The position numbers were made by a program, and so were the translations under genes. DNA of 64,000 bases, taken from Endozoicomonas sp. NE40 (GTDB taxonomy: Bacteria > Pseudomonadota > Gammaproteobacteria > Pseudomonadales > Endozoicomonadaceae). The notes beneath the pieces are model-generated. The model was not told where the DNA came from, made no database searches, and was given only the letters and a program-made list of their open reading frames with translations. Shown piece after piece: positions 9,093-18,540 of the stretch (within the stretch, counting starts at the first letter, position 1; each line of letters starts with the position of its first letter). The stretch covers positions 2,139,501-2,203,500 of the forward strand of contig NZ_JBEWTB010000002.1 of NCBI RefSeq assembly GCF_040549045.1, written 5' to 3'.

Positions 9093-9123
9093 CATACCAG
9101 CCAACAGTCTTTGGTCTGGTATG
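9093..9123. repeat. inverted repeat upstream of the small coiled-coil gene
   Basis: CATACCAG (9093-9100) and CTGGTATG (9116-9123) are perfect 8-base arms; CCA/TGG inside extends the symmetry. There is no T-run on either side. It could be a hairpin ending the 9157-10224 transcript or an operator for the 8729-9082 gene. Confidence 0.4.
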
Positions 9124-9156
9124 CAATTTCCTTTTAGATTTATGGCTGAATAGTCA

Positions 9157-10224
9157 TTATAGCTTTGTCTGGAAACGATCAATGGGTTGGGCAGACGGGC
9201 TGATAGCCTGTTCTTCTTGCCGTGCCTGCCGCTTCGCTTTTCTCAGCTCAGCTTTTTCCTGCTTTTCTTGCTGCTTAGCACTTTTACGGCTGTCTTTAGC
9301 TGTCGTAATTTCCTGTTTGAGGCGGTTCACTTCACTGTCCGCCTGTGAATGCACCTTCTGTACCTGCTCCCGGAAACCGGGTAGTTCAATGCCTCTTGCA
9401 CTGGCTTTGCGCTCAGATTGCAATAACTTCTCCGAGCCACTCAAAATCGCTTTGGCCCGGGATAGCTGACTGTCCAGCGAGCGAACATGACGGGTATGGT
9501 CACGCACAGAATTGAGCGAGCCCGAAGGCTCTTGATTGAATGTTAAAACGCTCTTCTGAAGTGACCGGAAAGCGTTATGCAACCGCCTGGTAGAACGCTG
9601 TCCGGATTTAAAGACACTGAGTTTTTCCTTGGCTTCTGCCAGCTCCTGTTTTGCTTCTGTTACTGCAGCGCGGGCATCCCTGAGAACCTCATGAGCCTGA
9701 CTGGCAATGCCTGAACCGGGGTTTTCGATAAAACTGTAATCAGCCATTGCAGGCATTTTGGCTATATCCTTCACGTTATTTTTCAGGCGTCTGACCACCT
9801 GAAGCTCCCGGTCCAGCTGCTGAATCTGCCGTTTGTACTCATTTTCGCTGCCTTTGCTTTCGGCTTTGCGCCTGTTGTTCCTGAAGTACTTAACATCTCT
9901 GGCCAGCTCTTCCAGATTACCTTCAAGCGAAGCAGAAGAGTCCTCAGACCGGGTATCAGACAGCTGAGTTTTCACCTTGTCGGCAGGCAGTCTTTCAGCT
10001 TTTCGTTCCTGAATCGATGACTGTTTTGGAATAGAAGACTGGCTGGGAGCCATGCGTAACATCGCCTTGCCTTTTTCAGGCGTGATGCCGGAGCGATTGA
10101 AGCGCTCAGAATTGGTAGCGGAGTCTGAAGAAGCCCTGCCAGTATCCGACTGCCTGGCATTTTCCTGACCGGCACGTCCCTGAATAGAAGTAACGGCTCC
10201 CGGGTGCGAATTGATTGTTGCCAT
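9157..10224 (-). CDS. hypothetical protein with long coiled coils
   Basis: 355 residues from ATG 10224, preceded by AGGGA. The open frame extends to 10275, but that part lies over the terminator of the neighbouring gene, so the inner start is better. Residues 1-80 are polar, rich in Ser, Asn and Gln, and look disordered. From about 85 to 340 come several long helical segments (ELARDVKYFRNNRRKAESK, AAVTEAKQELAEAKEKL, KQQEKQEKAELRKAKRQAR). No signal peptide or membrane helix. The family is not recognised. The layout, a disordered Ser-rich head followed by helices, is compatible with a structural or secreted effector-type protein, but nothing shows secretion. Confidence 0.6.
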   Translation of the reverse strand: MATINSHPGAVTSIQGRAGQENARQSDTGRASSDSATNSERFNRSGITPEKGKAMLRMAPSQSSIPKQSSIQERKAERLPADKVKTQLSDTRSEDSSASLEGNLEELARDVKYFRNNRRKAESKGSENEYKRQIQQLDRELQVVRRLKNNVKDIAKMPAMADYSFIENPGSGIASQAHEVLRDARAAVTEAKQELAEAKEKLSVFKSGQRSTRRLHNAFRSLQKSVLTFNQEPSGSLNSVRDHTRHVRSLDSQLSRAKAILSGSEKLLQSERKASARGIELPGFREQVQKVHSQADSEVNRLKQEITTAKDSRKSAKQQEKQEKAELRKAKRQARQEEQAISPSAQPIDRFQTKL

Positions 10225-10251
10225 AGTCCCTGCTGCACACCTTCTGACACG

Positions 10252-10287
10252 ACTAAAAAACAAAAAGAGCCTCAATAAAAAGGCTCT
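10252..10287 (-). terminator. rho-independent terminator of the TVP38-reductase gene
   Basis: Read on the minus strand: AGAGCC, a ten-base loop, GGCTCT, then TTTTGTTTTTT. It lies about 30 bases after the stop at 10317. A clear, textbook-shaped terminator. Confidence 0.85.
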
Positions 10288-10316
10288 CCTGTAAATCTAG
10301 CAGCATAACAAGTCGT

Positions 10317-12437
10317 TCAGCGACGCATCCGGGAATGATACTTCTTCACCCATTCCAGAAGTTTCTCCGGGGCATGAGCCCGTTTCCATTCGCCCGCTGC
10401 ATACTTGTTGGATTCGCTCAGGGTTGGGTAAATATGAATCGTACCCAAGATTTTGTTCATGCCCAGCCCATGCTTCATGGCACTGATGTATTCTGCAATC
10501 AGCTCACCCGCATGATAACCAACAATGGTGACACCCAGAATCTTGTCCTTTCCGGGCCGGGTCAGCACTTTGACAAAGCCTCTGGCTTCTTCGTCGGCAA
10601 TGGCACGATCCAGATCGTCAATGCCATATTTTGTGACCTCGTACTCAATACCCTGCGCCTGTGCTTCCGTCTCATTCAGTCCGACTCTTGCCACCTCCGG
10701 GTCTGTAAAGGTGCACCAGGGAATCACCGAGTAATCCACCCTGAACTTCTTAAACCGGCCAAACAGGGCGTTTACAGTGGCATACCAGGCCTGATGCGCC
10801 GCTACGTGGGTAAACTGATAAGGTCCGGCCACATCACCGCAGGCGTAAATATTAGGGAAACGGGTCTGCATATAATCATTGACCTGCAGGGTTCCCCGTT
10901 CCGTTAGTTCAATCCCCAGTGTTTCCAGCCCCATATTACTGGTGTTGGCCTGTCGCCCCGTGGCAAACAGTACGGCATCAAACTCAATGTCTACCTTTTC
11001 GCCTTCCACGCCTGCTTCCAGCCACTGCCGGTCATCCTCAGCATGGAAAGAGCGAGCTTCATGCCTCAACCTCAGGTCGACACCCTCATCGATAAACTGT
11101 GCCTGCACCTGCTCTGATACATCCTGATCTTCACGATGAAGCAGGCGGGTGCCATGATCCAGCTGAATCACGTGAATGCCCAGGCGGCTAAATGCCTGGG
11201 CCAGTTCACAGCCAATGGGGCCGCCACCAATAACCAGAAGGGTGCCGGGCTTTTCACGAATCTCCCATATGGTGTCGGAGGTATACCATTTCACCCGGTC
11301 CAGCCCCGGTAAGGGTGGCACATAAGGACGTCCGCCACTGGCAATGATCAGGTTACGGCTGGTAATACGTCTGCCATCGACTTCCACCTCCCAGGGGGAC
11401 AGTACTTTGGCAGAGCCTGTTACGCAATCCACTCCCAGACCGGTATACCGCTCAACCGAGTCATGGGGCTCAATTTTCTGAACCACCGACTGAACCCTTT
11501 CCATAACGGCCCTGAAGTTCACACCGGCTTTAACGTTCTCAAGCCCGAACTCCTCAGCCCGCTGCATATAGTGCGCCATTTTGGCAGACCGAAGCAGAGC
11601 CTTACTGGGAACGCAGCCCGTGTTGAGGCAGTCCCCACCCATTTTGTGCTTTTCAATCAGCGAGACCTTAGCCTTAACGGCTGCGGCAATATAGCTGCTG
11701 ACCAGCCCGGCAGAACCTGCCCCAATCACGGTCAGGTTGTTATCAAACTGAAGCGGTTTGCGGAAGGGCTTATAAATCCGGCGCCTGCGCAGTAGTTCCA
11801 GTGCGCTTCGTGCCAGCCAGGGGAACAGCGCCAGCAGGACAAAAGACCCAATCAGTTCCGGGGTCAGAATCCCCGAAACAGACAGCTCTTTCACCTGCCC
11901 CAGCTGAGCCCCGGCATTCACATACACAATCGTTCCCGGCAACATACCCAGCTGGCTCACCCAATAAAACGTCCAGGCCCTGATGGGCGTCAGCCCCATC
12001 ACCAGATTGATCACAAAGAACGGTACCGCTGGAATCAGCCGCAGGGTGGCGAGATAGAAAGGACCGTCTTTTCTGATCCCTTTATTAATGGTCTCCATGT
12101 AGTCGGTGAAGTTGCTCTGCACCCAGTCCCTGAGCAGGGTACGGGAAAAAAGAAAGGCAAGAGTGGCTCCAATACTGCTGGCAAAAGAAATAATCAGAAA
12201 CCCGGTGCCAAGACCGAAAATAGCCCCGCCAATCAGGGTAAGAATAGCGGCACCCGGAAGAGAAAGCCCTGTTACCGCCACATAAATAAAAAAGAAAAAA
12301 CCGACTGTCAGCAGTGGATTCTCAGAGTAAAGGGACTGGAAGAAGTCTCTCGTCAGGTACTGCTGTGCATCCAGCGAGTAAAAAGCACCAATGGCTGTAA
12401 CCAGTACCAGCAGCAAAATAATTTTCGTTTTATTCAT
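10317..12437 (-). CDS. TVP38/VTT-domain and disulfide reductase fusion protein
   Basis: 706 residues. Residues 1-215 form a DedA/TVP38-type (VTT) membrane domain with several helices and the motif RLIPAVPFFVINLVMG. Residues 235-700 form a pyridine nucleotide-disulfide oxidoreductase of the mercuric-reductase/lipoamide-dehydrogenase type. It has FAD site GAGSAG, redox pair C270/C275 in GGDCLNTGCVPSK, NAD site GGGPIGCE, ACGDVAG, and a C-terminal HIYPTLSE active-site segment. It lacks the N-terminal metal-binding domain and paired C-terminal cysteines of MerA, so mercury is unlikely to be the substrate. The likely role is membrane-linked thiol or quinone redox chemistry; the substrate is unknown. 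Own terminator downstream; hemB divergent. Confidence 0.88.
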   Translation of the reverse strand: MNKTKIILLLVLVTAIGAFYSLDAQQYLTRDFFQSLYSENPLLTVGFFFFIYVAVTGLSLPGAAILTLIGGAIFGLGTGFLIISFASSIGATLAFLFSRTLLRDWVQSNFTDYMETINKGIRKDGPFYLATLRLIPAVPFFVINLVMGLTPIRAWTFYWVSQLGMLPGTIVYVNAGAQLGQVKELSVSGILTPELIGSFVLLALFPWLARSALELLRRRRIYKPFRKPLQFDNNLTVIGAGSAGLVSSYIAAAVKAKVSLIEKHKMGGDCLNTGCVPSKALLRSAKMAHYMQRAEEFGLENVKAGVNFRAVMERVQSVVQKIEPHDSVERYTGLGVDCVTGSAKVLSPWEVEVDGRRITSRNLIIASGGRPYVPPLPGLDRVKWYTSDTIWEIREKPGTLLVIGGGPIGCELAQAFSRLGIHVIQLDHGTRLLHREDQDVSEQVQAQFIDEGVDLRLRHEARSFHAEDDRQWLEAGVEGEKVDIEFDAVLFATGRQANTSNMGLETLGIELTERGTLQVNDYMQTRFPNIYACGDVAGPYQFTHVAAHQAWYATVNALFGRFKKFRVDYSVIPWCTFTDPEVARVGLNETEAQAQGIEYEVTKYGIDDLDRAIADEEARGFVKVLTRPGKDKILGVTIVGYHAGELIAEYISAMKHGLGMNKILGTIHIYPTLSESNKYAAGEWKRAHAPEKLLEWVKKYHSRMRR

Positions 12438-12500
12438 AGTCTGTTAAATGGTTTAACTCGTTTGTTTACAGGCAACACAAGACTTACTACGTATTTCCCG

Positions 12501-12506
12501 TATAAT
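12501..12506 (+). promoter_or_regulatory. candidate -10 box for hemB
   Basis: A perfect TATAAT, 46 bases before the hemB ATG, within the 115-base gap between the divergent reductase gene and hemB. The -35 is poor, so the call is tentative. Confidence 0.4.
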
Positions 12507-12552
12507 CTCATCAAGCGTTCAGGTAGACAAATCAACAGGTGCAAGCAGTTTC

Positions 12553-13551
12553 ATGATTCAACGCCCATTCCCCGGCAGCCGTCCACGACGCATGCGTTTC
12601 AACAGTTTCTCCCGCCAACTGATGCAGGAAAACTCTTTATCGGCCAGTGACCTGATTTACCCTGTTTTCGTAAAGGAAGGTGTGAATGACAGGGAAGCCG
12701 TGCCTTCCATGCCGGGAGTGGAACGTGTCACTATTGACCAGCTGTTACGGGAGGCCGATGAGCTGGTCAGCCTGGGTATACCCGCCATTGCCCTGTTTCC
12801 GGTAATCCCGCAGGATAAGAAATCCGATGATGCCACGGAAGCTTATAACCCGGAAGGACTGGTTCAGCGCACAGTTCGCGCTATTAAGCAGCAGTACCCG
12901 GAGCTGGGGGTAATCACCGATGTGGCACTGGACCCGTTCACCAGCCATGGTCTGGATGGACTGGTGGATGAAACCGGCTATGTCATCAATGACCCGACTG
13001 TTGAGGTGCTGGTAAAACAGGCATTATCCCACGCAGAAGCGGGTGCCGATATCGTTGCCCCTTCAGATATGATGGACGGCCGAATCGGAGCCATCCGGCA
13101 AGCTCTGGAAGAAACCGGCTTTAACAACACCTCCATACTGGCCTACTCGGCCAAATACGCGTCAGCCTACTACGGACCTTTCAGGGATGCCGTGGGGTCA
13201 GCCGGCAACCTTGGAAAAGGCAATAAATACACGTTCCAGATGGATGTCGCCAATTCCGATGAAGCGCTGCACGAAGTCGCTGCTGACCTGGCAGAAGGTG
13301 CAGATATGGTGATGGTGAAGCCCGGCATGCCTTATCTGGACGTTTTACGCAGGGTCAAAGAAGAATTTAAAGTACCCACCTTTGCTTATCAGGTCAGCGG
13401 TGAATATGCCATGCACAAGGCTGCCGCAGAAAACGGCTGGCTGGACGGTGAAAAAGTCATGATGGAATCATTGCTGTGCTTTAAACGTGCCGGTGCTGAC
13501 GCCATTCTGACCTATTTCGCCAAAGATGCAGCAAAATGCCTTAGAAGTTAA
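12553..13551 (+). CDS. hemB: delta-aminolevulinic acid dehydratase (porphobilinogen synthase)
   Basis: 332 residues, full length. It condenses two 5-aminolevulinate molecules to porphobilinogen in haem and sirohaem synthesis. The Schiff-base lysines are K201 (AYSAKYASAYYGPFRDA) and K256 (MVMVKPGMPYLDV). The metal loop reads DVALDPFTSHGLDG (123-136), with aspartates and serine in place of the cysteine triad. This marks the magnesium-type enzyme of pseudomonads rather than the zinc type. N-terminus PGSRPRRMR is typical. Stands alone, with a likely promoter at 12501. Confidence 0.97.
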   Translation: MIQRPFPGSRPRRMRFNSFSRQLMQENSLSASDLIYPVFVKEGVNDREAVPSMPGVERVTIDQLLREADELVSLGIPAIALFPVIPQDKKSDDATEAYNPEGLVQRTVRAIKQQYPELGVITDVALDPFTSHGLDGLVDETGYVINDPTVEVLVKQALSHAEAGADIVAPSDMMDGRIGAIRQALEETGFNNTSILAYSAKYASAYYGPFRDAVGSAGNLGKGNKYTFQMDVANSDEALHEVAADLAEGADMVMVKPGMPYLDVLRRVKEEFKVPTFAYQVSGEYAMHKAAAENGWLDGEKVMMESLLCFKRAGADAILTYFAKDAAKCLRS

Positions 13552-13681
13552 ATCCAGCTGTATTGCCAGCCTGAAAAACGAATATGAGGCTATATATAAA
13601 TAAGAATCATTTTTTTGTAACAGTTTTCTGGTAGCTTGGGGCAGTTTGCCCCGGCGCCTTCAGAACGCAGTAAGAGTTTCT

Positions 13682-15875
13682 ATGGACAATACCCAACAAC
13701 CTTCCTCACGATCAGCCACACCAGCCGATGAATCTGCCACAAGTGGGTCATCAGCCTCTCAGCAGGATGCGGTAAAGGCGCCTCCCCGGATCACTGACCT
13801 GAGTAACCCGGAATACTACATCAACCGGGAACTGAGTCATTTACAGTTCAACACCCGGGTGCTGGAGCAGGCACTTAACGAAGAACACCCCCTGCTTGAG
13901 CGCCTGCGCTTTCTGTTGATCTACAGCTCCAACATTGATGAGTTTTTTGAAATTCGTGTTGCCGGATTGAAACAGCAGATCGGTTACGGTCGTGAACTGG
14001 TGGGTCTGGATGGTATGGGACCACAGGCAGTACTGAAAGAAATTAACACTTATGCCAAAGAGCAGGTAACCCGTCAGTACCAAATTCTGAATGAAACCCT
14101 GCTGCCCGCATTGAAGCAGGAAAACATCCATTTTCTCAAGCGTTCAGAACTGAATGAAAAGCAGAGAATCTGGATCAAGCGTTTCTTCTACCACGAAGTC
14201 ATGCCGATTATCAGCCCCATCGGCCTCGATCCGGCGCACCCGTTCCCACGCCTGGCCAATAAACTGCTCTGCTTTATTGTCTCGCTGGAAGGCAAAGACG
14301 CCTTTGGCCGTGATACTGGCATGGCTGTTATTCCTGCCCCCCGTTCACTGCCACGGGTCGTCAAGCTTCCTGATGATATCTGCGATAACGACGGTACGAA
14401 CTACGTGTTTTTGTCGTCTATCATTCATCGCCACATGGAAGACCTGTTCCCGGGCATGAAGGTCAAGGGCTGCTACCAGTTCCCGCCTGACCCGCAACAG
14501 TGACCTTGACCTGGAAGACGAGGTTGAAGACCTTGCCAAGGCGCTTCAGGGAGAACTGCTTTCCCGTCGTTACGGTGAAGCGGTGCGTCTGGAAGTCGTC
14601 GACAACTGTCCACAGCCTCTGGTCGACTTCCTGTTAAAAGAATTTGGTCTGACGGAAGAAGAAGTTTACCGTGTGAATGGTCCTGTGAACCTGACCCGCC
14701 TGATGTCAGTTTGCAACAATGGCACTAATGAACATCTGACCTACCCGCCTTTCACACCGGAATATCCGAAGGTTTTGCAGACTCGCCCGAACAGCACCGA
14801 AAACGTGCTGGATTACGTAAAGAAAGCCGATATTCTGTTGCATCATCCCTACGAGTCCTTCACACCGGTCATTGATATGCTGCGTCAGGCAGCGAAAGAC
14901 CCTAACGTATTGGCGATTCGCCAGACGCTGTACCGAACCGGAGCCCATTCAGAAATGGCAGATGCTTTGGTAGAAGCAGCACGGCATGGTAAAGAAGTGA
15001 CAGTTGTGGTGGAAATACGGGCAAGGTTTGATGAAGAAGAAAACCTTGCGCTGGCATTGCGACTGCAGGAAGCCGGAGCCGTTGTCGTTTATGGGGTGGT
15101 GGGTTATAAGACCCATGCCAAAATGATGCTGATCGTGCGGCGGGAAGGTCGGAGTATTCAGCGCTATGCCCATCTGGGTACTGGTAATTATCATGCTGGC
15201 AATGCCCGCCTGTATACCGACTACAGTCTGCTGACCTGTGACAAGGATATCACCAACGACGTTCGCAAGATTTTCCAGCAACTGACCGGCATGGGCAAAG
15301 CTTTCAAGGTGAGAAAGCTTCTGCACGCCCCCTTTACCCTGAAGAAAGGCCTGATTGACCGTATCAACCATGAAGCCGCCAATGCCAAAGAGGGCAAAAG
15401 CGCCCGGATCATTATCAAGATTAACGCCCTGACTGAAAAGCAGATGATTCGCGCGCTTTACAAGGCTTCTCAGGCAGGTGTAAACATCGACCTGATTGTA
15501 CGGGGCATCTGCTGTCTCAGACCCGGCATTGAAGGCTTGTCGGAGAATATTAAGGTTCGTTCCATCGTTGGCCGTTTTCTGGAGCATTCCCGTGTTTTCT
15601 ACTTTGAAAACGATGGTGAAAGCCAGGTTTACTGTTCCAGCGCCGACGGCATGAGCAGAAACCTGAATAACCGGATCGAAACCTGTTTCCCGGTTGAAGA
15701 ACCCAAAATGGCTAACCGTATCAGGAAAGAGCTGGAACTGTTTCTGAGTGACAATGTTCGCAGCTGGACACTGCAAAGTGATGGTTCTTATGTACAGAAC
15801 AAACCAACACGCGGACAGCGTCGTCGAAATGTTCAGCGCAAACTGCTGGAAACCCTGACCAACTACGTACCCTGA
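13682..15875 (+). pseudogene. ppk1: polyphosphate kinase, frameshifted
   Basis: PPK1 makes polyphosphate from ATP. The gene is in two frames. 13682-14503 encodes the N and head domains (NPEYYINRELSHLQFNTRV to GCYQF). After TTC at 14480-14482 one extra C in the CCC at 14482-14484 shifts the frame, giving PPDPQQ and a stop. Dropping that base restores RLTRNSDLDLEDEVEDLAKA and runs without a break to 15875. The second part carries both catalytic histidine motifs, KTHAKMML and FLEHSRVF, and the HLGTGNYH segment. The corrected length is about 730 residues, normal for PPK1. Either a recent inactivating mutation or a sequencing error; the rest is well preserved. Start 13682 is favoured over 13646 by family N-termini. 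Confidence 0.9.
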
Positions 15876-15894
15876 ACCCGTCAGGCTCTCCGTA

Positions 15895-15920
15895 TCAGGC
15901 TCTGGAAAACCAGAGCCTGA
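15895..15920. terminator. strong hairpin between convergent ppk1 and amidase genes
   Basis: TCAGGCTCTGG, loop AAAA, CCAGAGCCTGA: a perfect 11-base-pair stem. It sits between the two convergent stops (15875 and 15924), which fits a bidirectional terminator, but no T-run follows on either strand. Confidence 0.5.
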
Positions 15921-15923
15921 CGT

Positions 15924-16718
15924 TCAGAGCTTTCTATGTTCAAGACAGGGCATCTGCGTACGAATCTCCTGCAGAACCTTTATATCCAACTCTGCAACCA
16001 GAACAGCCGGATCTTTTTTTGCCTTTGCCAGTACTTCGCCCCAGGGTGAAATAATCATACTATGCCCCCAGGTCTGTCGTTTATTGGAATGGACACCACC
16101 CTGGTTGGCTGCCAGTACATAGCACTGATTTTCAATTGCCCTGGCTCTCAGCAACACTTCCCAGTGGCTTTGCCCTGTGGCGTGGGTAAAGGCGGAAGGT
16201 ACGGTAAGAATATTGGCACCGGCAGACACCAGCTTTCGGAACAGTTCCGGGAATCTCAGGTCATAGCAGATGCTTAAACCGACTTTCGCTTCCCCCATAT
16301 CAACGACGAATGGCTGATCACCTGCTGAATAGTCACTGGACTCCCGATATAAGCGGTGCTGATCTGCAACACTGGCATCAAACAGATGGATTTTGTCATA
16401 ACGGCTTTCCAGCAACCCCTGAGGGTTAAACACAAAACAGGATGCCCTGCTGTTTTGTCCGGCATCGACCTGAAAAGGAATGGAGCCGCCTATCAACCAG
16501 GCTTTGTGTCGCCTGGCAGTGTCTGCCATCCACTGCCTGACTTCTGTCGTATTTTTTCCGAAAGCAGAAACATCGCCACCAAACTGGGCAAAACACTCAG
16601 GTAACAGAATTAAATCAACAGCTTCGTTTATTATGGGAGCAAGCTGAACATCAATATGGGCAAGATTATCACGGACATCATTGCTGGAGCATAGTTGCAC
16701 GACAGCGGCTTTAAGCAT
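15924..16718 (-). CDS. nitrilase-superfamily carbon-nitrogen hydrolase (Nit-type amidase)
   Basis: 264 residues. The Glu-Lys-Cys triad is visible: E41 in LLPECF, K109 in YDKIHLFD, C151 in LSICYDLRFPE. The DLRFPELFR stretch and the ATGQSHWEVLLRARAIEN segment are typical of the Nit1/YbeM group. That group hydrolyses deaminated glutathione (a metabolite-repair reaction) or omega-amides. No signal peptide, so cytoplasmic. Convergent with ppk1 and divergent from the TANGO2-like gene. Confidence 0.9.
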   Translation of the reverse strand: MLKAAVVQLCSSNDVRDNLAHIDVQLAPIINEAVDLILLPECFAQFGGDVSAFGKNTTEVRQWMADTARRHKAWLIGGSIPFQVDAGQNSRASCFVFNPQGLLESRYDKIHLFDASVADQHRLYRESSDYSAGDQPFVVDMGEAKVGLSICYDLRFPELFRKLVSAGANILTVPSAFTHATGQSHWEVLLRARAIENQCYVLAANQGGVHSNKRQTWGHSMIISPWGEVLAKAKKDPAVLVAELDIKVLQEIRTQMPCLEHRKL

Positions 16719-16824
16719 GGATAAAACCTCTGTAATTATAAAAACAATACTGCCTGTAAAACTTTTCTTCTTTTATTAACACTGACACACTTAACCCTAT
16801 TAATAAATCAAAGGCTGCGTTTTT

Positions 16825-17589
16825 ATGTGCCTGATTATTTTTTCCTGGAAGCCTGATGCCAGACACCCGCTGATATTACTGGCGAACCGGGACGAGTTCT
16901 ATGACCGCCCAACGGCACAGGCTCACTTCTGGGAAGATCATCCTGATATTTTCGGAGGCCGGGACAAAAAGGCATGGGGCAGCTGGCTGGCGCTGAACCG
17001 GTCCGGTCGTTTTGCAGCGGTGACCAATTATCGCCAGTGGCCAGCTCCTGAAGGAGAGATTTCAAGGGGGCAACTGGTAAAAGACTGTTTGGACAGCTCT
17101 CTCTCAACACATTCGTTCATAAACAACGTTCAGAAAAATGCCCTCCGGTACAGTGGATTCAACTTTCTGGCAGGCAGCATTAATGAACTTTATTACTATT
17201 CCAATATTGAAGGCGTAGTGAAGAAGCTGGAACCCGGTATTTATGGGCTGTGCAATAAGTTTCTGAACACACCCTGGCCGAAACTGCTAAGCACCAGGGA
17301 AGCCGTCACTAAAGCACTGAACAGGGATAATTTCGCAGAGCCGGAAGCTCTGCTGCAAATTATGCAGGATACGACAACGTTCCCTGACCATTTGCTACCA
17401 GACACGGGCATAGGCAGGGAAAAGGAGAAGTGGCTTTCCAGTGCGTTTGTCAGCAGCCCGGACTATGGAACAAGAAACACCAGTGTATTGATATTTAATC
17501 GTCACAAAGAAGTCAGCTGGCATGAACAGACTTACGGCACAAACGGCTGCCATTTAGAGTGGAAGCACTTTTCTATTGGTTATGAGTGA
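16825..17589 (+). CDS. NRDE/TANGO2-family protein
   Basis: 254 residues. Starts MCLIIF with the invariant cysteine at position 2 and carries the name-giving NRDE (LLANRDEFYDRP), followed by GGRDKKAWGSWLALN and FAAVTNYR. This family has an Ntn-hydrolase-like fold and is linked to haem or lipid handling in eukaryotes (TANGO2); the bacterial role is not settled. No signal peptide. Stands between the amidase and the small exported protein. Confidence 0.9.
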   Translation: MCLIIFSWKPDARHPLILLANRDEFYDRPTAQAHFWEDHPDIFGGRDKKAWGSWLALNRSGRFAAVTNYRQWPAPEGEISRGQLVKDCLDSSLSTHSFINNVQKNALRYSGFNFLAGSINELYYYSNIEGVVKKLEPGIYGLCNKFLNTPWPKLLSTREAVTKALNRDNFAEPEALLQIMQDTTTFPDHLLPDTGIGREKEKWLSSAFVSSPDYGTRNTSVLIFNRHKEVSWHEQTYGTNGCHLEWKHFSIGYE

Positions 17590-17654
17590 TCTCCCTGCTA
17601 CTCCAAAGAAAAGTGGCTACCTTCTTATTATTTGCAAAATAAGAGGATTTCAGA

Positions 17655-18098
17655 ATGCTGGGTAAAATACTGAGTTTTCGCTACCTTCTTTCTGCTGCGC
17701 TGCTATTGCCAACACTGCTCGTATCAACACTTTTAGCATCAACGCTGTCTCTGGAGCAGGAAGAAAACTGGCAAACGATTGGTACTACACATGTACGATC
17801 AACAGCGCAGATGGTCACCATACCGATACTGAAATCATTTCAGAGCAGTAACATTAAATCTATTCGTTTTCATGCTTCAAAAGGCGACATAGAAATACGC
17901 TATGCCAAACTGATACTGAACGACGGAGACAATATCAATGTCAGCATTCAGAGAACTGTTCGGTCCGGCTTAAATTCAAGGATCATTCCTGTCGAAATCC
18001 ATGATCGCGTCATCAAAAAAGTCATCCTCTTTTACGAGGTTCAAAGAACAGACGTCGTACGCATCGACCTGCAGGCACAAATATCATCTGAAGATTGA
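17655..18098 (+). CDS. small exported beta-rich protein
   Basis: 147 residues with a hydrophobic N-terminal signal sequence (about 9-32, YLLSAALLLPTLLVSTLLAS). The mature part alternates short strands (SIRFHASKGDIEIRYAKL, VIKKVILFYEV) and contains RTVRSGLNSR. The pattern resembles the DUF2541 (YaaI-like) periplasmic group, but this is a loose impression. It follows the TANGO2-like gene by 65 bases and precedes the convergent DsrE genes. Confidence 0.65.
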   Translation: MLGKILSFRYLLSAALLLPTLLVSTLLASTLSLEQEENWQTIGTTHVRSTAQMVTIPILKSFQSSNIKSIRFHASKGDIEIRYAKLILNDGDNINVSIQRTVRSGLNSRIIPVEIHDRVIKKVILFYEVQRTDVVRIDLQAQISSED

Positions 18099-18150
18099 GA
18101 AGCCGCCTTAAGGGCTGAATCAAGCCTATGCCTGAATGCAGCCCGATTGA

Positions 18151-18531
18151 TTACCAGTGCCAGACCTGGTCATACCCGTTCAAACAGTCAGCAAGGTTCG
18201 AACGTGCAACTTTGTTCAATCCTTCCAGCAGTTCAGATTCCTTTATGCCCCTGGCATCCAGGTCCTCACGGACGACAAACACCTTACAACCCTTTTCAAT
18301 AAGTGCTTCAATATCCCCAACAATATCCGGCGGCTGAGTCTGGGGCTCTTTACCAATAGCCAGTCCGCCGGCGTCCTGCTCCAGAACACCGTAATTGACG
18401 GCATTCCCCTGAAGCAATACATCCATGTCCGCGCCCGCTCCTTTGATCGCATGACTGAGCCAGATAATGGTGTCATCCTGCTCTTCAATCGTGGCCCGAT
18501 AAGCGGTTTCTACGATACTCAAGACTTTCAT
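18151..18531 (-). CDS. DsrE-like sulfur-relay family protein (third of a trio)
   Basis: 126 residues, an alpha/beta DsrE/F-type fold. It starts MKVLSIVETAY, has a KGCKVFVVREDLDARGI segment with a cysteine just before the strand, and ends DCLNGYDQVWHW. DsrE-type proteins carry or transfer sulfur as persulfide on cysteine. Nine bases separate it from the gene before it, so the three are surely one operon. The shared segment (acidic)-x-RG(I/M) recurs in all three. The exact partner and substrate are unknown. Confidence 0.78.
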   Translation of the reverse strand: MKVLSIVETAYRATIEEQDDTIIWLSHAIKGAGADMDVLLQGNAVNYGVLEQDAGGLAIGKEPQTQPPDIVGDIEALIEKGCKVFVVREDLDARGIKESELLEGLNKVARSNLADCLNGYDQVWHW

Positions 18532-18540
18532 CGCTGTTCC

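Noticed and set aside
14949..15776. A 275-codon minus-strand open frame
   Set aside because: Antisense to the well-conserved second half of ppk1.
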